A model generated the notes under the pieces. It searched no databases and had not been told where the DNA came from. It worked only from the letters and a program-made list of their open reading frames with translations. Below are positions 35,028 to 42,805 of a stretch of 64,000 bases of DNA, in pieces. The stretch spans positions 558,001 through 622,000 of the forward strand of contig CAVONI010000011.1 in NCBI GenBank assembly GCA_963697285.1. The letters are read 5' to 3'. Position 1 is the stretch's first letter. Each line of letters begins with the position of its first letter. The translations under genes were made by a program, and so were the position numbers. The DNA is from JAEUQQ01 sp963697285 (GTDB taxonomy: Bacteria > Acidobacteriota > Vicinamibacteria > Vicinamibacterales > JAFNAJ01).

Positions 35028-36487
35028 GCCAGGTGGTCGCGACGCAGTCGCCCGACGCGCCTGGCGCGATCGACCCTGCTGCCGTCGAGGCGCATTTTGC
35101 CAGGTCGGTGTACGTCGCCGAAGTGGCGTGCGTGGCCTGGGACGCAGCGTCGCGCGCGAGCCGGCTGGTCGTCGTGCCTGACCGCGCGACCATGCGCGCC
35201 AACGGCCTCGCCGCGGTCCGCGAGCTGCTGCGATTCGAGTTCGAGACCCTGGCAGTCCAGCACGTCCCGCCGCTTGCCTTCCCCGAAGTCGCCGTGACGT
35301 TCGATCCGCTCCCGCGCCTGGGCAACGGAGATCTCGACCGGGCGCTGCTGGCATCGATGAGGGGCGAGCATCTCGTGCTCCGTCATCGCACGCCACTGCC
35401 CGCTTCGCCCGGGACCCGGCTGGTCATCGAGGCGATCGCGTCGCAGCGTGCGCCGGGCGCGGCGACGGTCGAAATCGATGCCGACACGAACCTCGAGCTC
35501 GACCTGGGCTTCGACTCGCTCGGGCGTGCGGCGCTGTTCGCCGACATCGAGCTGCGGATGGGGCTCACGCCAGCCGCGACCGGGATCGCGTGGGACGACG
35601 TGATCACCGTGGGCGAGGCGGTGACCCGTGTGGCCGGCGCCCGAGTCGACGGTGGCCTCACCGGCGACTCGTGGAGGCCGACGACGGCTCGCGCGACACC
35701 TGTCGCCGGCGACCCAGTCGACATCGCTCCAGCCTCCCCGAGTGGTCTCGCCGGCGACTCCGAGCGTATCTGGCACGTCCTGCTGAACGACACCGGGGCC
35801 GCCGATCCCGTCGTGGACGAACTCGCCCGGCCAAAGGCGCTTCGCCTGCTCCTGTTGCGCGTCATGCTGAGGCTGGCACGTGTGGCGGTCTGGCCGTGGC
35901 TGCGGATCGACGTGTCGGGCCGGTCGAACCTCCCCGCCGACGGTCCGGCGCTGCTGTGCCCGAACCACGAGAGCTTCCTCGACTCGTTCGTCCTGAGCGT
36001 GATCCTCCCCACGCGCGTCCTGCGACGCGCCTTCTACCTGGGCGCCTCCGACTACTTCGCCACACCCACCATGGCGGCAGTGGCCAGGTCCATCAACCTC
36101 CTGCCAGTCGACACCGATCGGAACCTGGCACGCGCGCTGCGGGCCGGCGTGGCCGGCCTGCGGCTCGGGAAGGTCCTGGTCGTCTTCCCCGAGGGTGAGC
36201 GGACGATCGACGGCACCGTCCGGACGTTCCGGGAAGGCGCCGCCAGGCTCGCCCGCGCCACGGGGTGCCCCATCGTCCCCATCGCCACGCGCGGCATGTT
36301 CGCGCTCTGGCCGCGGGGCCACGGACCGCAGTGGCGCAGGCTCCGGCCCTGGCGCCCCGCCCGGGTCCGCGTCGTCATCGGTGAGCCGATTGCGCACGTT
36401 CCAGGACGCAGTGTGGAGGACACAACACGTGTCCTGCGTGACACAGTCCTGTCGTTGTGGACGTCCGCGACCGAAAACAAGGCGTGA
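35024..36487 (+). CDS. carrier-protein/PlsC acyltransferase fusion with ANL C-terminal-like head
   Basis: 487 residues in three parts. Residues about 20-115 resemble the small C-terminal subdomain of AMP-forming acyl ligases, ending PLPRLGNGDLDRALL (compare the usual PRTxxGKxDR; the catalytic Lys is replaced by Asp). Residues about 140-200 form an acyl-carrier domain with the phosphopantetheine site LGFDSLGRAALF. Residues about 270-480 are a PlsC acyltransferase with NHESFLDSF (NHx4D) and VFPEGERTIDG (FPEGxR). The large adenylation domain of such fusions is absent. The protein probably transfers an acyl chain loaded on its own carrier domain to a lysophospholipid-like acceptor at the membrane. 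The GTG start overlaps the TPR gene. Confidence 0.85.
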   Translation: MSQVVATQSPDAPGAIDPAAVEAHFARSVYVAEVACVAWDAASRASRLVVVPDRATMRANGLAAVRELLRFEFETLAVQHVPPLAFPEVAVTFDPLPRLGNGDLDRALLASMRGEHLVLRHRTPLPASPGTRLVIEAIASQRAPGAATVEIDADTNLELDLGFDSLGRAALFADIELRMGLTPAATGIAWDDVITVGEAVTRVAGARVDGGLTGDSWRPTTARATPVAGDPVDIAPASPSGLAGDSERIWHVLLNDTGAADPVVDELARPKALRLLLLRVMLRLARVAVWPWLRIDVSGRSNLPADGPALLCPNHESFLDSFVLSVILPTRVLRRAFYLGASDYFATPTMAAVARSINLLPVDTDRNLARALRAGVAGLRLGKVLVVFPEGERTIDGTVRTFREGAARLARATGCPIVPIATRGMFALWPRGHGPQWRRLRPWRPARVRVVIGEPIAHVPGRSVEDTTRVLRDTVLSLWTSATENKA

Positions 36488-36540
36488 TCGGCACGCTCCG
36501 GTCGGTGGAATCGATCCTGCTAGGAATTGTCCGGCTACGT

Positions 36541-38299
36541 GTGACTGTCCACAGCTCCCCTCTCTCGTCTTCGCCAAACGCCCGCGCGTGGGTGGGAGTC
36601 TGCATCGCGCTGACGGTCGCCCTGGTGGCCGCCGTTGCCGGGCGCGCAGACGCACAGACGGTCGGCGCCCCCCAATACCGAGCCTTCTGGGTTGACACCT
36701 TCAACACGCGGCTGAGTTCGGCGGCCGACGTGACGGCCGTCGTCACGAAGGCCCGGCAGGCGCACACCAACACCCTCCTCGTCCAGGTCAGGCGGCGAGG
36801 CGATGCGTGGTACCTCAACAGCCTCGAGCCGCTTCCCGACACGGTGGTGATCGACCGTGACTTCGATCCACTGGCCGAGATCATCAGCCAGGCGCACGCG
36901 GCGAACATCGAGGTTCACGCGTTCGTGATCGTGGGCGCGATCTGGAACTCGCTCACCCCGCCGTCGAGCCCGCAGCACGTCTTCAACCGCCACGGTGTCA
37001 GCCCGACCACCGGTCGCCCCTACGAGGGTCGCGAGAACTGGCTGACGCGAACGCTGTTGCCCGACGGCCAGGCGACATCGGTGGGCGGGCAGCGGTTCGG
37101 GAGCGACTTCTGGATCGACCTCGGACACCCCGAGGCGGCGGCTTACACGCGCGATGTGCTGATGCGACTCGTCGAGAACTACGACGTGGATGGCTTGCAC
37201 CTCGACCGCGTCCGCTATCCCGGAGATCAACGTCACCGGGCAAACGCCGGCGTCAGGGGCGTCGGTGGGGTACAACGCGGTCAGCCTCGAACGGTACGCG
37301 CGCCGGTACGGCCTCGCGGCACCGGTGGAGCCTGCACCGGGCGACCCCCAGTGGAGTGCCTGGCGCCGCGAGCAGGTCACGGCCTTCGTGCGTCGCCTCT
37401 ACCTCGATGCGACCGCTGCCAAGCCGCGCCTGAAGCTGTCGGCGGCGCTGGTCGCCTTCGGCCAGGCTCCGCGATCGGCCGACGAGTGGCCTGCGGCCGA
37501 GCCGTCGTGGCGTGTCTTCCAGGACTGGCGCGGGTGGCTGCGCGAGGGCGTGATCGACATCGGCGTTCCGATGGCGTACCGGGCACACCACACGACGAGC
37601 GGGCGCGAGTCGTTCGAGCAGTGGAGTGATTTCACCGCCTCGCTCGGCGCAACGCGCCACACCGTGATTGGACTGGGGGCCTACCTGAACGCGGTGGAGG
37701 GCACGATCGTGCAGGCGCGCAGGGCACTGTTGCCGACGCCGTCTGGCACGAATGTCGGCGTCGCGGTCTTCTCGATGGGCGCCAACAACGCGCCGGTGCT
37801 GAACAACCCGTTTTCGGTGCCCGCCGATCGCGACACGACGATGCGCACGTTCGAGGATCTGGCGCTGGGCCTGACCACGGGCCGGGCATCGAACGGCCAG
37901 TGGCTCGAGAACCCCTCGAGCTTTACGACCGCGCTGTTTGCAGTGGACGTCCCGGTGCCGGCGATGTCGTGGAAGGCTGATCCCCAGCGTGGTCATCTGC
38001 GCGGGATCGTCCGCTCGTCGGCGGGGGTGCTCGACAGCGCCGCCATCGCAATCGCCAGCGAGACTGGCGAGACGAGCGTGGAGACGACGAGCGACGGCAA
38101 CGGCTTCTACGGTGCGGTGGATCTCGCGCCCGCGACCTACCGGGTCACCGTGACGCCCATCGGGTCGGGCGCATCGCGCAGCCAGTGCTCCGTCGAGGTC
38201 AGAGCCGGCGAAGTGGCCACGCTCGACCTCGATGTCGCCGACGGTGGCGTGATGGCCGTGTGCGCCGGCACCGCGTCTGTCGAGCGGCGCCGGCACTGA
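36541..38299 (+). CDS. GHL10/YngK-like glycoside-hydrolase-family protein (one frameshift)
   Basis: About 585 residues. Signal peptide (about residues 1-38, ending GRADAQ), then a TIM-barrel of the GHL10 (DUF187/YngK) type: PQYRAFWVDTFNTRLSSAAD, TNTLLVQVRRRGDAWYL, and NYDVDGLHLDRVRYP. A CCC near 37219 has one base too many; the barrel continues in the next frame (EINVTGQTPASGASVGYNAV and IDIGVPMAYRAHHT). The C-terminal 100 residues form a carboxypeptidase-regulatory-like domain (GIVRSSAGVLDSAAIAIASE). These proteins are proposed cell-wall or glycan hydrolases in the periplasm. GTG 36541 gives a clean signal peptide; an ATG at 36457 lies inside the upstream gene. Confidence 0.85.
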
Positions 38300-38314
38300 A
38301 ACGCCCCCGACTCC

Positions 38315-39430
38315 CTACTTCTCCCAGGGCAAGCCAGGCTTGCCGAAGTGCCCGTAGTTGGTCGTGGTGCGGTAGATCGGCTTGAGCAGGCCCAGCGTCT
38401 TGATGATGGAGCCCGGCCGGAAGTCGAACTTCTCGCGGACGAACTGCTCGGCCTCGGCCGCATCGCCGGTGCCGAACGTGTCGATCTTGACCGAGGTCGG
38501 CTGCGCCAGGCCAATCGCGTACGCGACCTGCACTTCGGCCTTGCGCGCATACCCCTTCTTGACGATCTGGCGTGCCACGTAGCGGCAGAAGTAGGCGCCG
38601 CTGCGATCCACCTTCGACGGGTCCTTGCCCGAGAAGGCGCCGCCGCCGTGGCGGCCCGCACCACCGTAGCTGTCGACGATGATCTTGCGGCCGGTCACGC
38701 CGCAATCGCCCGTCGGTCCGCCGACCACGAACTTGCCGGTCGGGTTCACATCGAACTTGATGCCCTGGTGGAACCACTCGCCGAGCGCGCGCGGCGCCAG
38801 CTCGTTGACCACGTAGTCGCGGATGGCCTTCTGCTTTGTCTTGGCGCTGTGCTGGGTCGAGATCAGCACGTGCCTGACCCCGATGGGCGTGTTGCCCTCG
38901 TACTCGACCGAGACCTGCGACTTGGCGTCGGGCCGCAGCCACTCGACGCCGTTCCGGCGATCCTCGGCGATGCCGCGCGTGAGCCGGTGCGCGAGGAGGA
39001 TCGGCAGCGGCATCAGCTCGGGCGTCTCGTCGCTGGCGTAGCCGAACATGATGCCCTGGTCGCCGGCGCCCTGCTCGCCCGCCTTGCTCGTGTCCTTGTC
39101 GACACCCTGGGCGATGTCGGGCGACTGGCTGGTGAGGCACATGTTGACGAACACGCCGTCCGCGTTGAACGCCTCGGCGGGATCGGTGTAGCCGATCGTC
39201 CGGATGGCTTCACGCGCGATCTGCACGTAGTCGAGCTTCGCCTTGGTGGTGATCTCCCCTGCCAGAACAACGACGTTGTTCTTGCAGAGCACCTCGCAGG
39301 CCACGCGGCTCTTCGGGTCCTGCGCGAGGCAGGCGTCGAGGATGGAGTCCGCGATGAAGTCGCAGACCTTGTCGGGGTGTCCTTCAGACACCGATTCGGA
39401 CGAAAATACGTAGCGCAGTTCACCGGCCAT
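38315..39430 (-). CDS. metK: S-adenosylmethionine synthetase
   Basis: Makes SAM from methionine and ATP. The N-terminus YVFSSESVSEGHPDKVCDFI, GAGDQGIMFGYA (methionine-binding hexapeptide region), GGAFSGKDPSKVDRSGAY and KIIVDSYGGAGRHGGG are family signatures. About 371 residues, near the short end of the family. ATG 39430 is preceded by AGGAG at 10 nt; an in-frame GTG at 39451 is less likely. It converges on the GHL10-like gene with a 15-nt gap. Confidence 0.97.
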   Translation of the reverse strand: MAGELRYVFSSESVSEGHPDKVCDFIADSILDACLAQDPKSRVACEVLCKNNVVVLAGEITTKAKLDYVQIAREAIRTIGYTDPAEAFNADGVFVNMCLTSQSPDIAQGVDKDTSKAGEQGAGDQGIMFGYASDETPELMPLPILLAHRLTRGIAEDRRNGVEWLRPDAKSQVSVEYEGNTPIGVRHVLISTQHSAKTKQKAIRDYVVNELAPRALGEWFHQGIKFDVNPTGKFVVGGPTGDCGVTGRKIIVDSYGGAGRHGGGAFSGKDPSKVDRSGAYFCRYVARQIVKKGYARKAEVQVAYAIGLAQPTSVKIDTFGTGDAAEAEQFVREKFDFRPGSIIKTLGLLKPIYRTTTNYGHFGKPGLPWEK

Positions 39431-39650
39431 CTGCCGAACACTCCTAGCCACTTCGAGGGATCAAACGGGCACAACCGTATCGCGCGCCCTCGTCGCGGCA
39501 CGTCGGTTCCTGAGCCAGAACATGTCTGAGTGGCAATCGGCCCGCCGTCAATTCGCGAGCCCATTCGCGACTTAGATAGCGGCGAGAGCTCAGCACTCGC
39601 TGGCCGTGCGGCCCATCAAGTCGGGAAATCGCCGCACGCGACCCGCGAGT

Positions 39651-39680
39651 TTATCACACGGCCGAGATCCCACTCGTCAA
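39651..39680 (-). promoter_or_regulatory. candidate metK promoter
   Basis: On the minus strand TTGACG (39680-39675) and TGATAA (39656-39651) are 18 nt apart, a sigma-70-like arrangement in otherwise GC-rich DNA. It would give metK a leader of about 210 nt. No known SAM-riboswitch motif was recognised in that leader. Confidence 0.45.
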
Positions 39681-39694
39681 CGCCACGTCATACA

Positions 39695-40603
39695 TCACAA
39701 CCTCTCCTCATCAGGCCAGAGCCAGGCCGCCCCACGGACACCGCTGGCATCGCCGTGCGCTGGCGCAACGAGCCGCGTGGCCACGTGATCCGAGAACACC
39801 CACGCGCCCCAGAGGCGAGGCACGGCGTCGTACACGCGGGCGATGTTGGACAGGCCTCCGCCAACCACGATCACGTCGGGATCGAGCACGTTGATGATCG
39901 ACGCGAGGGCCTTCGCCAGCCGGCGCTCGTAGCGTGCCAGTGTCGCCTCTGCTTCGGGATCACCCGCAGCGGCGGCTGCCACGATCGACGGACCGTCTGA
40001 GGCGATGCCGGTGACCGCGAGGTGGTCACCGGCCAGTGCAGGACCTGACAGGAACGTCTCGATGCAACCGCGGCGTCCGCAATAACAGCGCGGGCCCGGC
40101 CACTCGCCAACGTCGGGCCACGGGAGCGGGTTATGTCCCCATTCGCCCGCGATCGCGTTCGCGCCGGTGACGACCCGGCCACCGATGGCAATGCCACCGC
40201 CCGTGCCCGTTCCGAGGATGATGCCGAAGACCACGTCTGCGCCCGCGGCGGCACCGTCGATCGCTTCAGACAGCACGAAGCAGTTGGCGTCGTTGGCAAG
40301 CCGCACGGGGCGCCCGAGGGCCGCCTCGAGGTCCTCACGCAGCGGCCTCCCGTTCAGCCACGTCGAGTTGGCGTTCTTGACCAGGCCCGTGGCGGGCGAA
40401 ATCGCCCCGGGCATCCCGACACCCACCGAACACCGCGCACCCGCATCGCGTTCGAGTCGTTCGACGACGCCGGCAATTGCCGCGAGGGTGAGCTCGTATT
40501 CGTCGCGCGGCGTCGCGACGCGGTGTCGCGCGACAATGTGCCCCTGGACGTCGAGAACGACGCCTTCGATCTTGGTGCCACCGAGGTCTACGCCGATTCT
40601 CAT
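39695..40603 (-). CDS. ROK-family sugar kinase
   Basis: About 302 residues. The ATP-binding start MRIGVDLGGTKIEGVVLD, then VGVGMPGAISPATG, the catalytic Asp in RLANDANCFVLSEA, GTGTGGGIAIGG, the His zinc ligand GEWGHNPLPW and the zinc-knuckle CYCGRRGCIETFLSG. The last three mark a glucokinase/fructokinase-type ROK kinase without a DNA-binding domain, so it is an enzyme rather than a repressor. Sugar specificity is uncertain. The start at MRIG is supported by an adjacent AGGA and by family alignment. Confidence 0.93.
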   Translation of the reverse strand: MRIGVDLGGTKIEGVVLDVQGHIVARHRVATPRDEYELTLAAIAGVVERLERDAGARCSVGVGMPGAISPATGLVKNANSTWLNGRPLREDLEAALGRPVRLANDANCFVLSEAIDGAAAGADVVFGIILGTGTGGGIAIGGRVVTGANAIAGEWGHNPLPWPDVGEWPGPRCYCGRRGCIETFLSGPALAGDHLAVTGIASDGPSIVAAAAAGDPEAEATLARYERRLAKALASIINVLDPDVIVVGGGLSNIARVYDAVPRLWGAWVFSDHVATRLVAPAHGDASGVRGAAWLWPDEERL

Positions 40604-40624
40604 CCTGGCTCCGCCGCCGTGATT

Positions 40625-40674
40625 GTAGGCGACCCACGAGGAATCACTCCCGGAGTGATTCTGTGTCGCCCTAC
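40625..40674. repeat. palindrome copy 2 (GAATCACTCC-C-GGAGTGATTC)
   Basis: A perfect 10-bp inverted repeat around one C (40641-40661). It extends outwards into imperfect GTAGGCGAC / GTCGCCCTAC arms, about 50 nt in total. It sits between the divergent ROK kinase and Nudix starts, so it cannot be a simple terminator for either gene. Confidence 0.75.
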
Positions 40675-40737
40675 GGGCGGCGCGAGGTGTGGGTGATAAG
40701 GGTGTGCCTGCCCTCACAACTGCTAGCATGTTCCGCG

Positions 40738-41592
40738 ATGGCGATTCCCCCTCCCAGCCCGGCCTCGACCGTCGTCCTCGTCCGGAAGGGCGCGCGCCGC
40801 GCCGCGCCAGACATCCTGCTGCTCCAGCGCAAGGCCGACGCCTCGTGGCTGGGCGGCGCATGGGTCTTCCCCGGCGGCCGCGTTGACGACGGTGACCGCG
40901 ACCACCAGTGGCGCGAGCTGGCCGTGGGCATCCCGGCGTTGCATGCCGCGTGGCCTGATGCCGACGAGGGCTGGCTGCTCGATCACGCGATCGCTGCCGT
41001 GCGCGAGCTGTTCGAGGAAACGGGACTGATCCTGGTGAAGCCCGATCCCGACCTGCGCGTCAGGCCCGGATCGGCAAAGGCGATCGAGGCGCGAACGAAG
41101 CTGCGTCACGGCCTGGTCTCGTTCCTCCGCATTTGCCGGGTGTATGGATGGAGGCCGGCCGTTGACCTGCTGGTGCCGGTGGCGCGTTGGATCACGCCCG
41201 AGCAGGAGCGCAAGCGGTTCGACACCGTGTTCTTCGTTGCCACGGCCCCCGACGCGGATGCCGATGGCAGCGCGGATGGCGTCGAGATCGACGATGCGCG
41301 GTGGGCGTCGGCGGAGGCCGCCCTCGCCCGCTATGCGGCCGGCGAGATCGAGCTGGCGCCGCCGACGTTGCGCACGCTCGACGACCTCTCGCCGCTGAAG
41401 ACCGTCGCACGCGTCATGAAGTGGGCGGCCGCGTCACGGCGGCTGACGATTGCGCCACGGATGCACGTCGAGGCCGACGAGCGCATGATCGTGCTTCCGG
41501 GTGACGTGCTCTTCCCTGCCGACGAGGCGCACCGCGTCGAGGGCCCGACACGCTACGTCCAGCGCGACGGCCGGTGGGTCCCGGCGACGTAG
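40738..41592 (+). CDS. Nudix hydrolase with long insertion in the Nudix box (NUDT19/CoA-pyrophosphatase-like)
   Basis: 284 residues. The fold starts STVVLVRKGARRAAPDILLL and has GGAWVFPGGRVDDGD, but the catalytic helix AAVRELFEETGLILV lies about 40 residues later. In standard Nudix boxes GG and REL are 10-12 residues apart. Insertions of this size inside the Nudix box are known from NUDT19-type acyl-CoA/CoA diphosphatases, so that activity is the best guess. The conserved REx2EE residues are intact. The family's C-terminal region (LSPLKTVARVMKWAAAS) is present. Confidence 0.85.
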   Translation: MAIPPPSPASTVVLVRKGARRAAPDILLLQRKADASWLGGAWVFPGGRVDDGDRDHQWRELAVGIPALHAAWPDADEGWLLDHAIAAVRELFEETGLILVKPDPDLRVRPGSAKAIEARTKLRHGLVSFLRICRVYGWRPAVDLLVPVARWITPEQERKRFDTVFFVATAPDADADGSADGVEIDDARWASAEAALARYAAGEIELAPPTLRTLDDLSPLKTVARVMKWAAASRRLTIAPRMHVEADERMIVLPGDVLFPADEAHRVEGPTRYVQRDGRWVPAT

Positions 41593-41750
41593 AACAGCCG
41601 GCATCCTCGCTGATGACGTGATGAGACGTGAGCCCTCCTGCGGCTGAGCAGGATGCTGCACGCGGCCACCTCGGTGATTCCTGTTGGCGTCGGTGATTGC
41701 TCTCTCGCAGAGGTGCCGGCCGCGCGTGTGGAGCGTTCGCCTTGAGTCGT

Positions 41751-41770
41751 TATTACAAAGTGCTGTAATA
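41751..41770. promoter_or_regulatory. operator-like inverted repeat before the HTH gene
   Basis: TATTACA (41751-41757), spacer AAGTGC, TGTAATA (41764-41770): a perfect 7-bp inverted repeat, AT-rich in GC-rich DNA, 19 nt before the GTG start of the HTH gene and overlapping where its promoter should be. A likely autoregulation site. Confidence 0.6.
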
Positions 41771-41789
41771 TTCGTGAAAGAGGCTCTGA

Positions 41790-42470
41790 GTGTCCACGAG
41801 GTGGTTGCAGACGGCGCGGCTGACCAAGGGCTGGACACAGGCCGAGGCCGCCGCGCGGCTCGGCGTGTCGCAGGGTTACTGGTCACTCCTGGAGACGGGC
41901 CGCCGTGCCGTGCCCGCGCGGCTGTTACCCGCCCTGAAACGCCAGTTTCCGGTGCCCGCGACCGTCGCTCCCCTCCGCGCCGACGCCGTGCGAGAGGACG
42001 CCAGCGCGCTGGCGCGCGCCGTGGCGGTGCTGGGCTATCCGGGGTTCTCGCACCTGAAGCGCGGTCGCCCGGTGAACCCAGCGGTCGTCCTGCTCGCCGC
42101 GTTGCGCATGCCTGATCTCGACACGCGGGTGGTCGAGGCGTTGCCGTGGGTCGCGTGGCAGCATCCGCACCTCGACTGGCACTGGCTCGTGCAACGAGCG
42201 AAGGTCGATGACCTACAGAACCGTCTGGGCTTCGTGGTCGCCCTCGCGCGCGAGGTCGCCAACCGCGCGGGCGATGCGGAGGCAGCCGAGGCGCTGACGG
42301 AGGTGCTGCAGACGCTCGAGGGGTCGCGGCTGCTCAAGGAGGACACGTTGTGCCGATCATCGATGGCGACCGCCGAGCGTCGCTACCTCGCGGCCGCCCG
42401 ATCGCCACTGGCGCAGCACTGGAACGTCGTCAGCGACCTGCGTGCCGACCGACTCCCCTATGCAGCTTGA
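41790..42470 (+). CDS. XRE-type HTH protein, antitoxin-like
   Basis: 226 residues. The N-terminal helix-turn-helix is WTQAEAAARLGVSQGYWSLL, followed by ETGRRAVPARLLPALKRQF. The rest is helical without a recognised catalytic motif. It starts with GTG and has AGAGG about 7 nt upstream. It overlaps the following DUF6036-like ORF by 11 nt, the usual arrangement of a two-gene toxin-antitoxin or AbiE-like module with the DNA-binding partner first. The AT-rich inverted repeat upstream supports self-repression. Confidence 0.8.
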   Translation: MSTRWLQTARLTKGWTQAEAAARLGVSQGYWSLLETGRRAVPARLLPALKRQFPVPATVAPLRADAVREDASALARAVAVLGYPGFSHLKRGRPVNPAVVLLAALRMPDLDTRVVEALPWVAWQHPHLDWHWLVQRAKVDDLQNRLGFVVALAREVANRAGDAEAAEALTEVLQTLEGSRLLKEDTLCRSSMATAERRYLAAARSPLAQHWNVVSDLRADRLPYAA

Positions 42471-42770
42471 ACTGCCTGCGCCCTGGTGCGGCTTCCTCGA
42501 TGATCTCGACGCGCGGCTGCGGTGGACACAGCTTCGGCTCCTCGCGCTCGATCCTTATGATGTAGCGCTCGCGAAGCTCGGCGGAACCTGCAGCGTGACC
42601 GGGATGACGTCGCGTATCTAGCCGACGCGGTCCCGTTCGATTTCAACGAACTGCGCCGTCGCTACGTTGACGAACTGCGGCTGTACCTCGGCCGCCCCGA
42701 GCGAGAGGACCTCACGCTGGCCTTGTGGATCGAATTGATTGAGGAGCGACGGCGAACGTCGCGCCGTTGA
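42460..42770 (+). CDS. DUF6036-like nucleotidyltransferase C-terminal part (frameshifted, N-terminus missing)
   Basis: About 103 residues in two frames. LRLLALDPYDVALAKL runs to about 42582, then RNLQRDRDDVAYLADAVPFD, NELRRRYVDELRLYLG and LTLALWIELIEERRR continue in another frame. ALDPYDxxLxKLERNxxRDxxDV is the C-terminal signature of DUF6036 nucleotidyltransferase-fold proteins, which act as partners of HTH proteins. The catalytic N-terminal domain (GGxAL...DxD) is not found before ATG 42460. This break is a missing base, unlike most others in the window, so real decay is possible here. Confidence 0.6.
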
Positions 42771-42805
42771 GGTTCCGGCCCACGCCGGACTGCGTGCCGC
42801 GACAA

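Noticed and set aside
39431..39650. SAM or SAH riboswitch in the metK leader
   Set aside because: The leader is long, but none of the SAM-I, SAM-II or SAH conserved cores could be recognised by eye. A covariance-model search would decide.
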